Shown here: piece after piece, positions 17,701 to 25,715 of the stretch
How the letters are laid out: each line of letters opens with the position of its first letter
Numbering within the stretch: the stretch's first letter is position 1
Assembly: GCA_028284075.1 (NCBI GenBank)
Contig: JANQSL010000118.1
Span: 1 to 43,092, forward strand
Direction: 5' to 3'
Length of the DNA stretch: 43,092 nucleotides
DNA from: Candidatus Sumerlaeia bacterium
Lineage (GTDB): Bacteria > Sumerlaeota > Sumerlaeia > SLMS01 > JAHLLQ01
Program-made: the position numbers and the translations under genes
The notes under the pieces: generated by a model
What the model was told of the DNA's origin: nothing
Database searches by the model: none
The model's input: only the letters and a program-made list of their open reading frames with translations

Positions 17701-20191
17701 CCGCTGCGCGGCAGAGCGTGGCGGAACCCGCGTGTGTATCGCCGATTTTGATGCGCAGAAGTCCGGCCTCGTGCTGAAGGGCGGCACTCTGAATGCCATG
17801 GGAATTGGCCAGAGCCAGAAGGTCACGACAGTCTTTTTCGTTTTCCTGTTCAAACGCTTTCCGGGCGCCTTCGATCGCATAGGCCGCGGCTGCTTCGACA
17901 TCTCCCGCTTCCGCCTGAATCTCACTCATTGCCCGGAAATCATCGGCAGTTGCCGAGGCCGCCGCGACGATTTCGCGTGAAATCTCAATCGCCTTTTCCA
18001 GGTCGTGCTGCTGTGTGCGCATCATTCGCCGGAGAATGCGAGCGTTGGTGAGAAACCCCTCTTCGTCTCCCACGTCCTTCAAAAGATTTGTCAACAGCTC
18101 CAGTATCTTTGGAGAGTTTCCGAGAAGGTGATGCGCTTTCTCAGCCCATAGAATGGCTTCTTCGTTTTGCTTTCTTGCCGAGAGTGCTTTTGCAAGAGAT
18201 GCTGCGCATTCGCCTGACTCGAAATTCTTGTTTTGCCGCTCGTACTCTCTCGCGAGATATTCAAGCGCCTGCTCATTGCTTTCATCGATTTCCAGGAGAG
18301 ATTCGGCGCTGGACAAGGCCACTTCCGGATCGTTTGCCGTATCCGCCATCGTCATCAATTCGAGAAGGGCGGTGACGACCTGGTCCGTATCGATTGATGG
18401 ACTCTGTTTCAGCAGATTCGCCCGCAACGACAGCGCTTTCAAATCGGCGGGTGCCGCTTCAACAGCTTCCGCGGCACACACAAGAGCTTCGTCGTAATTC
18501 TCACCGGCGAGATAAAGATCCGCCGCCTCCGCATATTCACGAAGAGCATCCGGGAGGCGTTCGTCTTTTGCGTGAAGGCGGCCGAGGTGACGCCATATTT
18601 CGGGATTGGACCGGTCGTGTTCAAGAGCGACAACCAGCGAAGCAGCCGCTTCCCTCGGACTTGCTTTCGATTCAATTGCTTCCGCTGTGGCGATAAGAAC
18701 GCAGGATGCTTCATTGGTTCGTCCCGCCCGGTAGAGCACTTCGGCGGCTCCGCGCCTTAACTCCGGCGTCTCCTCATCGAGCCGTGTGGCGCGCAAAGCG
18801 GTCTCCGCTGCACTGTCAGTATCCCCGTCCTCCAGAAGGTGACGGCTGAAATCGAGTGCGAGCTGCGCCGCTTTCTGACGGTTTCCGCAGGATTCGAGAA
18901 AATCAAGGTAGCTGCCACTTGTTTCGTGATCGTCTGGCGCAATTTCACGAGCACGCTGATAATACTGATCGGCCGTTTCCTGATCGTCTTTCTCTGCCGC
19001 GACCTCCGCGGCCCTGCGCCAGAGGGCAACCGCCTCGTCCGTTTGATCCGTATTCTGGCGAGACTTTGCCAGTTGCGCGAGCAGATCGTGTTCCGCATGG
19101 ACGTGAGCGGCTGCAAGCTCCAGCCAGTCCGCGGCAGTTTCCGGACAGTTCTCTTTTTCCGCGAGTTCGTTGGCTGACTTGCAGAATTCGTAGACGTCTT
19201 CGATACCTGCTTCTTTGAGGGCGTCATGCGTCGCGGATCCAAACTGAAGCAGCTTCTCCGTCTCTCCTTTGCCGCTCCGCAGGATTCGCGTCGCGAGATC
19301 ACGCGCCTTGAGAGCCCGGCCGGAAGCAATCAGGATAGCGCAAAGAGATTCTCCATGCCCGGCCGGCAGGTTGTTACACCGTGCGAGTCCATCAAGAAGA
19401 TAACCACAGTCGGTGTTTGATTCGAGTTCGGCGGACTGAATCGAAAACTCACAGGCGGCTTCGAGTAGAACGGATTCGTTGATGTGGGATAAAAAAAATC
19501 GAGCGGTGATTGAAACCACATCCTGTGGACAGGAAGAAAGGTTCTCAGAGAGATTCGCGAGTGACTCGCCGCATTCTTTCGTCCTGCCTTCATAGTACTG
19601 CTGAAGGGCTGTGAAGAGCGTCGACGGAGCGGAGTCCTTCCAGACCGACGCGGCTTCGGCACAAAGGGCGGCGGCCTCGCTTCGCATCTCGACTTCATCG
19701 AGCTGAACAACAGCACTTTCAACCGTTGTCAGGGCTTTGGAAGTGCCGTCAGATGCCGGATCGATCCGTTCGATCTGGAGCAGGGCTGCGGCCGCCTCTC
19801 CCCACCGGCCATCATCGGAACTGCTGCGCGCAGTGAAACGCAGCTCCCTCAGTGCCTCATCAACATCAGCCTGATCGACCTCAATCCCCAGAAATTCCGC
19901 CAGACTCAGAGCCGCTGAGAGACCTCGTTCGCCACTCCAAAGCTCATACAGGCGAAGCAGGTCACCTCCTTCGCGAGCCGGGCAGGTCCCCACCATGCAC
20001 ATGAAGTGATGACGGGAGGGGTCGATGATCAGAGTGGCGAAGCGCTCATCGCCATGAATCATGCACGGCGTTTTGATATTCTTGCCGATCACGCGCATTT
20101 TGTCGGTGTGAAAGCCAATGGCTTCCACAAGCCGCTGAGCGTCGATCCGCTCCTTGATCGCGCTGATCAGTTTCGAAACCCCGGAGTACAT
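14732..20191 (-). CDS. Giant protein with N-terminal CHC2-like zinc finger and long TPR array
   Basis: A protein of about 1,819 residues. Residues 10-105 resemble the zinc-binding domain of DnaG primases: a helical start (LISAIKERIDAQRLVEAIG), then C43-x2-H46, a beta segment (FATLIIDPSRHHFMC), C65-x4-C70, and EGGDLLRLYELW, matching the GD-containing helix after the DnaG finger. The last Cys pair is spaced x4 instead of the usual x2. No TOPRIM or helicase-binding region follows. The rest is almost entirely tetratricopeptide-like helical repeats (dozens, about 34 residues each), broken near residue 1,580-1,660 by a Pro/Arg/Glu-rich linker. There is no signal peptide or membrane segment, so it is probably cytoplasmic. 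The frame is open upstream to 20269, but the ATG at 20191 gives the natural domain start. A 6-bp hairpin (20218-20235) lies just upstream. Confidence 0.82.
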   Translation of the reverse strand: MYSGVSKLISAIKERIDAQRLVEAIGFHTDKMRVIGKNIKTPCMIHGDERFATLIIDPSRHHFMCMVGTCPAREGGDLLRLYELWSGERGLSAALSLAEFLGIEVDQADVDEALRELRFTARSSSDDGRWGEAAAALLQIERIDPASDGTSKALTTVESAVVQLDEVEMRSEAAALCAEAASVWKDSAPSTLFTALQQYYEGRTKECGESLANLSENLSSCPQDVVSITARFFLSHINESVLLEAACEFSIQSAELESNTDCGYLLDGLARCNNLPAGHGESLCAILIASGRALKARDLATRILRSGKGETEKLLQFGSATHDALKEAGIEDVYEFCKSANELAEKENCPETAADWLELAAAHVHAEHDLLAQLAKSRQNTDQTDEAVALWRRAAEVAAEKDDQETADQYYQRAREIAPDDHETSGSYLDFLESCGNRQKAAQLALDFSRHLLEDGDTDSAAETALRATRLDEETPELRRGAAEVLYRAGRTNEASCVLIATAEAIESKASPREAAASLVVALEHDRSNPEIWRHLGRLHAKDERLPDALREYAEAADLYLAGENYDEALVCAAEAVEAAPADLKALSLRANLLKQSPSIDTDQVVTALLELMTMADTANDPEVALSSAESLLEIDESNEQALEYLAREYERQNKNFESGECAASLAKALSARKQNEEAILWAEKAHHLLGNSPKILELLTNLLKDVGDEEGFLTNARILRRMMRTQQHDLEKAIEISREIVAAASATADDFRAMSEIQAEAGDVEAAAAYAIEGARKAFEQENEKDCRDLLALANSHGIQSAALQHEAGLLRIKIGDTHAGSATLCRAAVALAESNRSDDARSCLEEARKAGGLTGDAVLLLGELLVEAGEEVRAAKILREAHESVLLDSDQESAVLSQLCQLLPDDSKLQARHAELLAERGDRDQSLLAYMNLTRTAIEAADYPEALPHILAARELAPDDIEIRKTLAKIQSGLGNDRNALSEYVAVASLLKGQHKPEEALETLEEALAIDSDDPEALALLVDVHEITGATEDAALNAMILAEKAETDQRVEDALRWFRRAHDLTPEDDEIRDRIVELLASSGHSEDAALLRLEAVREKAEAGLIEEALTALDGLVEMEEDSWHMRRAAGRLFEEAGIPELAAAQHLKAGRSALEQDQTDRALEAATAAHELNPRSIESAELVADINARLGESDKAIAVLATLASRLAEAGLAEKALESVGKIRALGSIPEDLLFVEADQFQALGRTKEAAEALKHAGSVQEQAGRHDEALQTYRRILELSPDDTQIRRLVIDQSSRAGEPQDTVFHFLQLAESQARSGRNEEALETLQQALESEPQNIELLQKTVEAALKSENDSLATSLSVRLARLLLEFESGDKAQESLEQVRKQGAKSPEWHETMAAVARAANSAGMAMREYEEAASLYEEENNPEAKGRVLRFIVEIDPQNPDPRRELVDALRKSENHGLADRARLELGQLYQGRGLHDLAEMEYRALTEESPQFTEAWQALFENHEKLGDEKELIPDFIRLGRILNEGGQPADALDVLARAIRADPRSIAARESYIEIYRTTGEESDLCEDYLYLADLYVSEGEVDKGINLYSHVMALNPEHQEARDRLSETQARAKKSGSVPARRVPTPPAVPNHEERSAQWRRRAESLKQEDRDTVASEEGGNDSPGPLQGNRATAARLLAAEMLESEEQDNIEALEEILRSYDDILAINPNNAGVHVKSAQILEQLNRDDQSVEHLSRAMEIYFEKSDLQTCIDLCEQILRLRPANQQARLRLRQALNKRDAFKALESEILFADADTADGKDSGRETH

Positions 20192-20338
20192 CGTCCACGG
20201 GTAACCATCCTGGTTTCGGTCCGAAGGTCCGGACCTGGCACAGCGAGAAAGGCTGCACCATTGTGGCACCGCGATTTAGGTGCTATCCGGAGATGGAATT
20301 TGCCGCAAGCCCGATCCCCTCACTCCTGTGGAGTGCGA

Positions 20339-22312
20339 CTATTTGCGGCGCTCGCGCTCCTCTTCCAGCCTCTGAGAGCGCTCGTCATCCGTCATTGTAT
20401 TGAAATCAGCCTCTCGCGCTTCCGTGGTTGTGAAGGAAAAGCGATATGGAATATTGGATATGCGGTCTCCTCCCAGGGTCTGGATACCGCTTCGAATCTG
20501 AATCTCATACTCCTCGTCGAAATCGAACTGCCCCGCAATGCTCATCGTCGCCCAGCCCGTGTCCGGATCGTTTTCCATGTAGATCTGGGGCTGAGTGGGG
20601 ATTTGCGGGTCGATTCGAACACGATCCGCCTGAAATCCCTCGAGATCGATAGCGGCATTGAAGTAAACCCGCACCGGCTCGGCAAAACCCACGAAAACAT
20701 TCTTCGCCCCGTCTCGAGGGAGTGTCCGGACGATTTTTGCCCGGCCCGTTCGGAACTTGAAAGCATATGCTTCCTCAAGAGGATTGCCGTCGCGATCCTC
20801 GGCGGAGTCTGCAACCTCAATGCGGTAGGTTTTGTCGAACTTCAACGGGACCCCCTGGCGTGTATACCCTTCGAGAGCGACAACCGTGCGTCCTTCCGAA
20901 GCGAGGGGATGTCCACTGTCCGCATACACCGTGAACTCCACATCCGGCGATACGCTAATGGCTTCCACCACTGTCTGAGGATTCATGGGCTTGCTGAAGG
21001 TGATCACAACATCCGTTGTGTCAGTGATGGTGACATCACGCTCGCCGTCCTCGGGAGTTGTTGCAATGACCTTTGGATACTCGACGTCGTGCTCAAGAAT
21101 AAGATCGCGGAGTTCCAGTATCTGATCGCTTGCAAGCTGAACGCCCTCCGCCTGGGCCGTCTTGTAGCCATCGAAACTGGCCATAATGGAGTAGGTTCCA
21201 TCCGGAATTCCCGTAATTTGATAGAGACCGGCAGCGTCCGTTGAAGCAAAAAAACTCGTTCCGGAGATCGTAACGCTTACCCCTGGTTGCGGGGAAACAC
21301 CGTCACGATCCTTGAGAAACGCAAATCCGAGAATCGTACCCAGAGGGGGGACGGAATCAGGATCGATACGAAGAACGAGTTCAATCTCCGCGGCGTTGAG
21401 GGCTCTCAGGTCCACGGTGGTGGTTGATGAGGCCAGAAACCCGGGAGCGCTTGCGCCCACTGTGAGCAACTCCGCCGGAAGACCCGTTATCTGGAAATTT
21501 CCCTGACCGTCGGGGACAGCCCGGTAGTCCGTACCTGTCACACGCACGGTTACGGTTCCGTACTCCGTCATTTGCTTGCCGGCCTGATCAAGCATGCGTA
21601 CGGTGCCCAGGATCGTGCGGCCTCCGATGACCGCGGGATCATTATAGCGAAGGCGCACGGGTTCGACGAACGTCTCTTCACCGGCTGTCACGTAGGTGTT
21701 CGCGGTTGCCGGCGCATATCCGACCCGCGTGAATCGGAGGGTTGTTTCACCTTCCGGCACGTTGACCAACACATAGCCGCCGCTCGGATCCGTCGATGTG
21801 CCGATTTCCGTCCCGACGACTCGCACGAGAACATCCGCAGCGTCCGCCGGGTCGGTTGTCACGACCCGTCCCCGTATCGAACCTGTTGGTCCAAAGGCAA
21901 GAGAGCCGAACCGGTTGTCCTCCTTCATCGAGAACGTGCCGAGATCCACGATTGTGTTGAGGTCCGGTTCGCGAATGGTGACCTGCGCAAGAGTCAGTGG
22001 TTCCAGCCCCATGGACATCGCGCGGAACGAATAGAAATCGGCGGGAAGGCCGGAAATTGTAAACTGGCCCTCAAGGTTGGTTACTGCAACATGGGAGGTG
22101 CCTTCCGCATAGACCATGATGCCCCGGGGTTCGAAGCCTTCCGGAGTTTCAATCTTTCCCGTGACGGCAGCGGAGGGGAGAGCCTCGAACCGTGTTTCAG
22201 TCTGGATTGTTTGAGTCGTTTCCGTGTGCGTGGGCTTCTCGCAGGAGGACAGCGGGATGAGGGTGGCGAAAGCCACAAACACAAAGAGCAGGCGTCGAAG
22301 AGTTATTGTCAT
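20339..22312 (-). CDS. Lipoprotein with carboxypeptidase-regulatory-like and Ig-like (Big_5) domains
   Basis: A 657-residue predicted lipoprotein. The signal peptide ends in the lipobox LSSC (Cys24). About four carboxypeptidase-regulatory-like beta domains follow, each with the pattern GxI/V-x-G...V.V.GT....T...G.Y.I..(V/I)P.G.Y (for example GSIRGRVV, DPSGGYVLVNVPEG, DAAGLYQITGIPDGTY). Then come two Big_5-type Ig domains beginning TTPEDGERDVTITDT and RTLPRDGAKNVFVGF, each with an F-(S/N)-x-(P/A) strand. The C-terminus is Arg/Glu-rich. Such proteins usually serve as extracytoplasmic scaffolds or binding proteins; no catalytic domain is visible. The ATG overlaps the stop of the upstream lipoprotein gene by 4 nt (ATGA), so translation is coupled. 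The gene lies 147 nt upstream of the giant TPR gene. Confidence 0.83.
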   Translation of the reverse strand: MTITLRRLLFVFVAFATLIPLSSCEKPTHTETTQTIQTETRFEALPSAAVTGKIETPEGFEPRGIMVYAEGTSHVAVTNLEGQFTISGLPADFYSFRAMSMGLEPLTLAQVTIREPDLNTIVDLGTFSMKEDNRFGSLAFGPTGSIRGRVVTTDPADAADVLVRVVGTEIGTSTDPSGGYVLVNVPEGETTLRFTRVGYAPATANTYVTAGEETFVEPVRLRYNDPAVIGGRTILGTVRMLDQAGKQMTEYGTVTVRVTGTDYRAVPDGQGNFQITGLPAELLTVGASAPGFLASSTTTVDLRALNAAEIELVLRIDPDSVPPLGTILGFAFLKDRDGVSPQPGVSVTISGTSFFASTDAAGLYQITGIPDGTYSIMASFDGYKTAQAEGVQLASDQILELRDLILEHDVEYPKVIATTPEDGERDVTITDTTDVVITFSKPMNPQTVVEAISVSPDVEFTVYADSGHPLASEGRTVVALEGYTRQGVPLKFDKTYRIEVADSAEDRDGNPLEEAYAFKFRTGRAKIVRTLPRDGAKNVFVGFAEPVRVYFNAAIDLEGFQADRVRIDPQIPTQPQIYMENDPDTGWATMSIAGQFDFDEEYEIQIRSGIQTLGGDRISNIPYRFSFTTTEAREADFNTMTDDERSQRLEEERERRK

Positions 22313-23685
22313 CGGTACAGCAGATATTCCGAGCGGCGCTCAACAAAGTCCTGACGCGACGCCTGCATCGTCCAACGGCGAATAATATCCTGTGGACTCT
22401 GACCCTGGCGCAAGCCGTCAAAGATGGATTCATTTGCGAAGCCGGTTGCAGCGCCTTTCGGCAGTGCCTCCGGCCTGCCGCTTGTCCATGCCGCCCAGAT
22501 GTAGAAGGCGACTGTCGCGGGAGTGATTTGCTTCGCTGCGGACAGTGTTGCGGACGACTCTTTTTGCTCGACTTGCACCTCGTTTGTGAAAAACGAATCG
22601 AGCAGATCCCGGAAACCTTCCGGAGTCTCTGGCGGCAACGTGAGCTCAAGATACGCGGAGTTCTCAGCCTCCATCACCGAGGGACTCAGTTCCGGGGGAG
22701 AGAGCGCTGCGACAAGACGCCATTGAGCAAGATCGCCGTTTTCCGTGACATACTCGCCCCATTCAGAAAGAGCCTCATGAGCTGTGGCTTCGCTCCGGTT
22801 CAATGCCTCAACCAGTGGCCTGTAACCATCCTCTCGATCCCAATCCAGAAGCGTCACGACATCCAGCTCGGCCTGAAGCCCGAAGGTTGTATTGAACAAA
22901 ATGGCGGTTTCTCCGGCAGTCATGCTCGGAAGGGTAACCACGGGGAAGTAGCAGCTCGATGAGCCAAGCAGAGAAGAATCACATACGGGGCCATCGAGGT
23001 TGAAGTTTTGCCATGCGATCGGGCGGTCCAACAGAACCACCGGAACATTCTGTACCGCCGCGGCTCGTAGAACAGCTCCTATGAAAGCCGTTTCTCCGTA
23101 GAATCGTCCGGGGCGAATCGGAACGTCCAGCAAGACGACATCGGCTTCCGACATCATCGGTTCGGTGATGTTAAGGGCTGAAGGCGATCTTTCGAACGCA
23201 CGAACCTCCGGGTGGCGGCTCAGGACCCGGTCAATCTGAGTGCTGCGGCCCGATGTTGGAAGCTCATCGTTGAAGAGAACGACCTTCCTGACCATCGGCT
23301 TGCGGTGAGAGAGCAACAGCTCCAGAAGATGGCTTCCCTCGCTGTCGAGCGCGAGGCGGCTCGTGGCAACCATGACCCGTTTGTGGTCAAGGCGCTCAAA
23401 GTTCTCACGGGCAATTCGATCCAGCCCCAGAGAGAATCGCTGGTCGGGATCGAGTTGCTTCAGCAACTCCGGAGTCAGCGGGATCACCGGCTGTTCCCGC
23501 TCCTTCTGCACCTCTCTTGCGAGGGGAGAAGTGTCCGATTCCGCGACTGCAAAAGCCTCGTTTTCACCTGGAGTTGAGGCTGGCGAGTTCCGGTTCTTGC
23601 CCGCACACCCGCCAAGTACCCAGAGCATCCCCCACAAGAGCAGAGGAATGATAAAATCGAACCGTGATCGCGTTGATCGAATCAT
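22309..23685 (-). CDS. Lipoprotein with divergent DUF1343 (NamZ-like) domain
   Basis: A 458-residue protein. Starting at MIRSTRSRFDFII there is a signal sequence ending in the lipobox VLGGC. The body follows the DUF1343 layout: RVMVATSRLALDSEGSHLLELL (compare the lkGkrVGLitN start), DVVLLDVPIRPGRFYGETAFIGAVL, NVPVVLLDRP, LDGPV and SMTAGETAILFN. DUF1343 includes NamZ, an exo-beta-N-acetylmuramidase of peptidoglycan turnover. The usual LFxPEHG segment is replaced here by VLFNDELPT, so the normal Glu-His motif is missing and activity may be lost or changed. The frame extends upstream to 23826, but the lipoprotein signal fixes the start at 23685. It lies 71 nt after the O-antigen-ligase-like gene and overlaps the next gene by 4 nt. 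Confidence 0.72.
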   Translation of the reverse strand: MIRSTRSRFDFIIPLLLWGMLWVLGGCAGKNRNSPASTPGENEAFAVAESDTSPLAREVQKEREQPVIPLTPELLKQLDPDQRFSLGLDRIARENFERLDHKRVMVATSRLALDSEGSHLLELLLSHRKPMVRKVVLFNDELPTSGRSTQIDRVLSRHPEVRAFERSPSALNITEPMMSEADVVLLDVPIRPGRFYGETAFIGAVLRAAAVQNVPVVLLDRPIAWQNFNLDGPVCDSSLLGSSSCYFPVVTLPSMTAGETAILFNTTFGLQAELDVVTLLDWDREDGYRPLVEALNRSEATAHEALSEWGEYVTENGDLAQWRLVAALSPPELSPSVMEAENSAYLELTLPPETPEGFRDLLDSFFTNEVQVEQKESSATLSAAKQITPATVAFYIWAAWTSGRPEALPKGAATGFANESIFDGLRQGQSPQDIIRRWTMQASRQDFVERRSEYLLYR

Positions 23686-23756
23686 GAATAGGGATTGCCT
23701 GCACAGAGGGAAATCAGGGCAAGGAAAAGACTCTGCTCCAACCTGGACCCGTTGCC

Positions 23757-25715
23757 CTACAGAGATGTTTGATTTTGTTGGCGCTGCAACCATCGGCGAA
23801 ATGCACTCGGATAAACCTGTCCCCATGCCGGAGCCCGGCCGAAAACAACATCCCAGGATTCGTTTGCCTCCTCCGGCCGTCCGAGAGCGTCCAGAGACAC
23901 GGCTCTTCGAACATGGACTTCCGTTGCATTAAGCCAGGGGAGCAATTGTTCGATTTCTCCAAGAGCTTCCTCATGGCGTCCGGACTGAACCAGCTGATCG
24001 GTCAGTGCCGACCGGCAGTCCGCAAGACGGCCGTCGATCTTGAGAGCTGTCCGGCACTGGTTGATGACTCGATCCGCGTTGCCCGAAGCCCGGGCTTCGT
24101 ACGCCGGGCGGTACGCCACACTGGCTCTGAGAAGTGACGTGGAGTTCCATGCGGCCACAGATGCGAGACCGAGCAGCACGGCACCGAATCCGATGCGGGC
24201 CGGAGGCGAAACCGAAAGTGCAATTCGCAGCTCCGTGGGCACACGCATGTTCTTCAGCAGAATTCCGGCTTCAAGAGGGCCAAACCGGCGAATGACCGGA
24301 AGGTTCAGATCCGCCTGACACCGCCGTGGGGGGAGCATGACGGGAACGCTCAGCAAAACGGCGAAGAGCAACAATGAGACAGGCAGCTCGAGTGGAAAGC
24401 TGAACAGCGACTGGACGACAAGAGCGATCATCATGGAGAGAGACGTCGCGAGGATCACACCGTTTCCCTCACCCTCTCGATTCAGGCGGGCATGCATTGC
24501 CATCATGGCACACCCTGCGAGTGATACCAGAAGGAAGACTCCAACAATTCCGAGCTCGCTCCATGTCTGAAGAAGGCTGTTGTGTGCGGCGTTCGTCCAG
24601 GATCCGGCATAGGGTGCAAGTTCGGGGTTTGCCATGACAAGTTCCGAAGGCATGGCGGGGTAGATCCATGTGAAGGTTCCCGCTCCGTGTCCGAGCCATG
24701 GTGCGCTCGATGCGGCCTCTAGGGTGGTCAGCCAGATAACGAGCCGTGTTGGCCCGCCCGCCTTCCAGCGGGGTGAGCTGAACGCCTGACCGAAAATGCC
24801 CGGGAGTCCGGAAGCTTCGATGCTCTCCGGAACGTTTTGAATCCACTGTTCTCGCCCGTGTGGGTTCGCGGGGTGATCCACGACATAGAAAAGAACAACA
24901 AGGAGCCAGCCGGACCCCAGGACACCCAATCGTCGTAACAGCATTCGACGTTTCTTCGAGGAACCGTTCCAGCGGTGCGTAAAGACAAGGAAAGCGACGG
25001 CTGCTATAATGAGTGACAGGTTCGAATGCACTGACCAGCACACGATAAGTGCTGCGGCCAGTGTCCAGAGACTGAGTGCGAAAACACCAAAAGCAATACG
25101 GCTTCGAGTCGTGAGTGCATGGGCTGTTGTTACGAAGAAGCCGGCCACCAGGAAGTCCGCTATGTGGCCGGTGTTTCCAAAACCCGCCGTGGAGACGGCG
25201 TCGCGCCAGTCACCCAGAACGATTCGAAACCCACCGGACGTTCCGAACCCTGCTGCGGCATCCACCAGGACCGTCCAGACGGCGACGCAAAAGGCGGAGC
25301 TGGCAACAACGAGGGAGAGAGAAAGGAGAGCGCGCCTGTCGCCGCTGACAACAGACTGGATGAGAAAACAGATCCCCAGGACCGTTGCTGTCTGGACACT
25401 CTGCAGGAACGTGAGTGGCCTGCTGGCGGACCACAGCGCGCTCATTAACTGCCAGGCCAGAAAGGCGGCGAGAAGGCCGTTGATTGGATGAAGTGGCAGA
25501 CGGAGAGGGGTTCTCCCTGACGCGATTCCCAAAGCGGCGGCCGCGAGCAGCCAAAGAGCCATTCCCAGGAGTGACCACTTGGGTAGAACGAAAGAGTCCT
25601 GAGCGGCAGGCCAAACGAAGAGTGGTGCAATGAAGCAGATCGCGCAGACCGCGAGAAACGGAAGAAACGCACCGTTTCGCGTTTCTCCAAAGGGTTTTAA
25701 CCAGGCTGCATGCAT
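23757..25715 (-). CDS. O-antigen ligase/polymerase-like membrane protein with C-terminal TPR
   Basis: A 652-residue inner-membrane protein with about a dozen hydrophobic segments. It has the Wzy_C-type periplasmic region: GHGAGTF (His343) and AAHNSLLQTWSELGIVG (His378), as in O-antigen ligases (WaaL) and polymerases. After the last membrane segment, residues 550-640 form TPR-like repeats (VINQCRTALKIDGRLADC, GRHEEALGEIEQLL). WaaL-type enzymes attach undecaprenyl-linked polymers to lipid A; PglL-type relatives attach glycans to proteins and some of these also carry C-terminal TPRs, so the acceptor here is open. The ATG shares one base with the stop of the upstream epimerase gene, so the two are translationally coupled. 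Confidence 0.85.
   Translation of the reverse strand: MHAAWLKPFGETRNGAFLPFLAVCAICFIAPLFVWPAAQDSFVLPKWSLLGMALWLLAAAALGIASGRTPLRLPLHPINGLLAAFLAWQLMSALWSASRPLTFLQSVQTATVLGICFLIQSVVSGDRRALLSLSLVVASSAFCVAVWTVLVDAAAGFGTSGGFRIVLGDWRDAVSTAGFGNTGHIADFLVAGFFVTTAHALTTRSRIAFGVFALSLWTLAAALIVCWSVHSNLSLIIAAVAFLVFTHRWNGSSKKRRMLLRRLGVLGSGWLLVVLFYVVDHPANPHGREQWIQNVPESIEASGLPGIFGQAFSSPRWKAGGPTRLVIWLTTLEAASSAPWLGHGAGTFTWIYPAMPSELVMANPELAPYAGSWTNAAHNSLLQTWSELGIVGVFLLVSLAGCAMMAMHARLNREGEGNGVILATSLSMMIALVVQSLFSFPLELPVSLLLFAVLLSVPVMLPPRRCQADLNLPVIRRFGPLEAGILLKNMRVPTELRIALSVSPPARIGFGAVLLGLASVAAWNSTSLLRASVAYRPAYEARASGNADRVINQCRTALKIDGRLADCRSALTDQLVQSGRHEEALGEIEQLLPWLNATEVHVRRAVSLDALGRPEEANESWDVVFGRAPAWGQVYPSAFRRWLQRQQNQTSL

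Noticed and set aside
18091-19722. The dense repetitive helical coding region, considered as a possible DNA tandem repeat array
   Set aside because: The repetition is at the protein level (TPR consensus); the nucleotide sequence shows no obvious long direct repeats by eye.
20006-21244. A 412-codon plus-strand frame
   Set aside because: It is antisense to the Ig-domain lipoprotein and the start of the giant TPR gene; no recognisable domain or start signal was seen.
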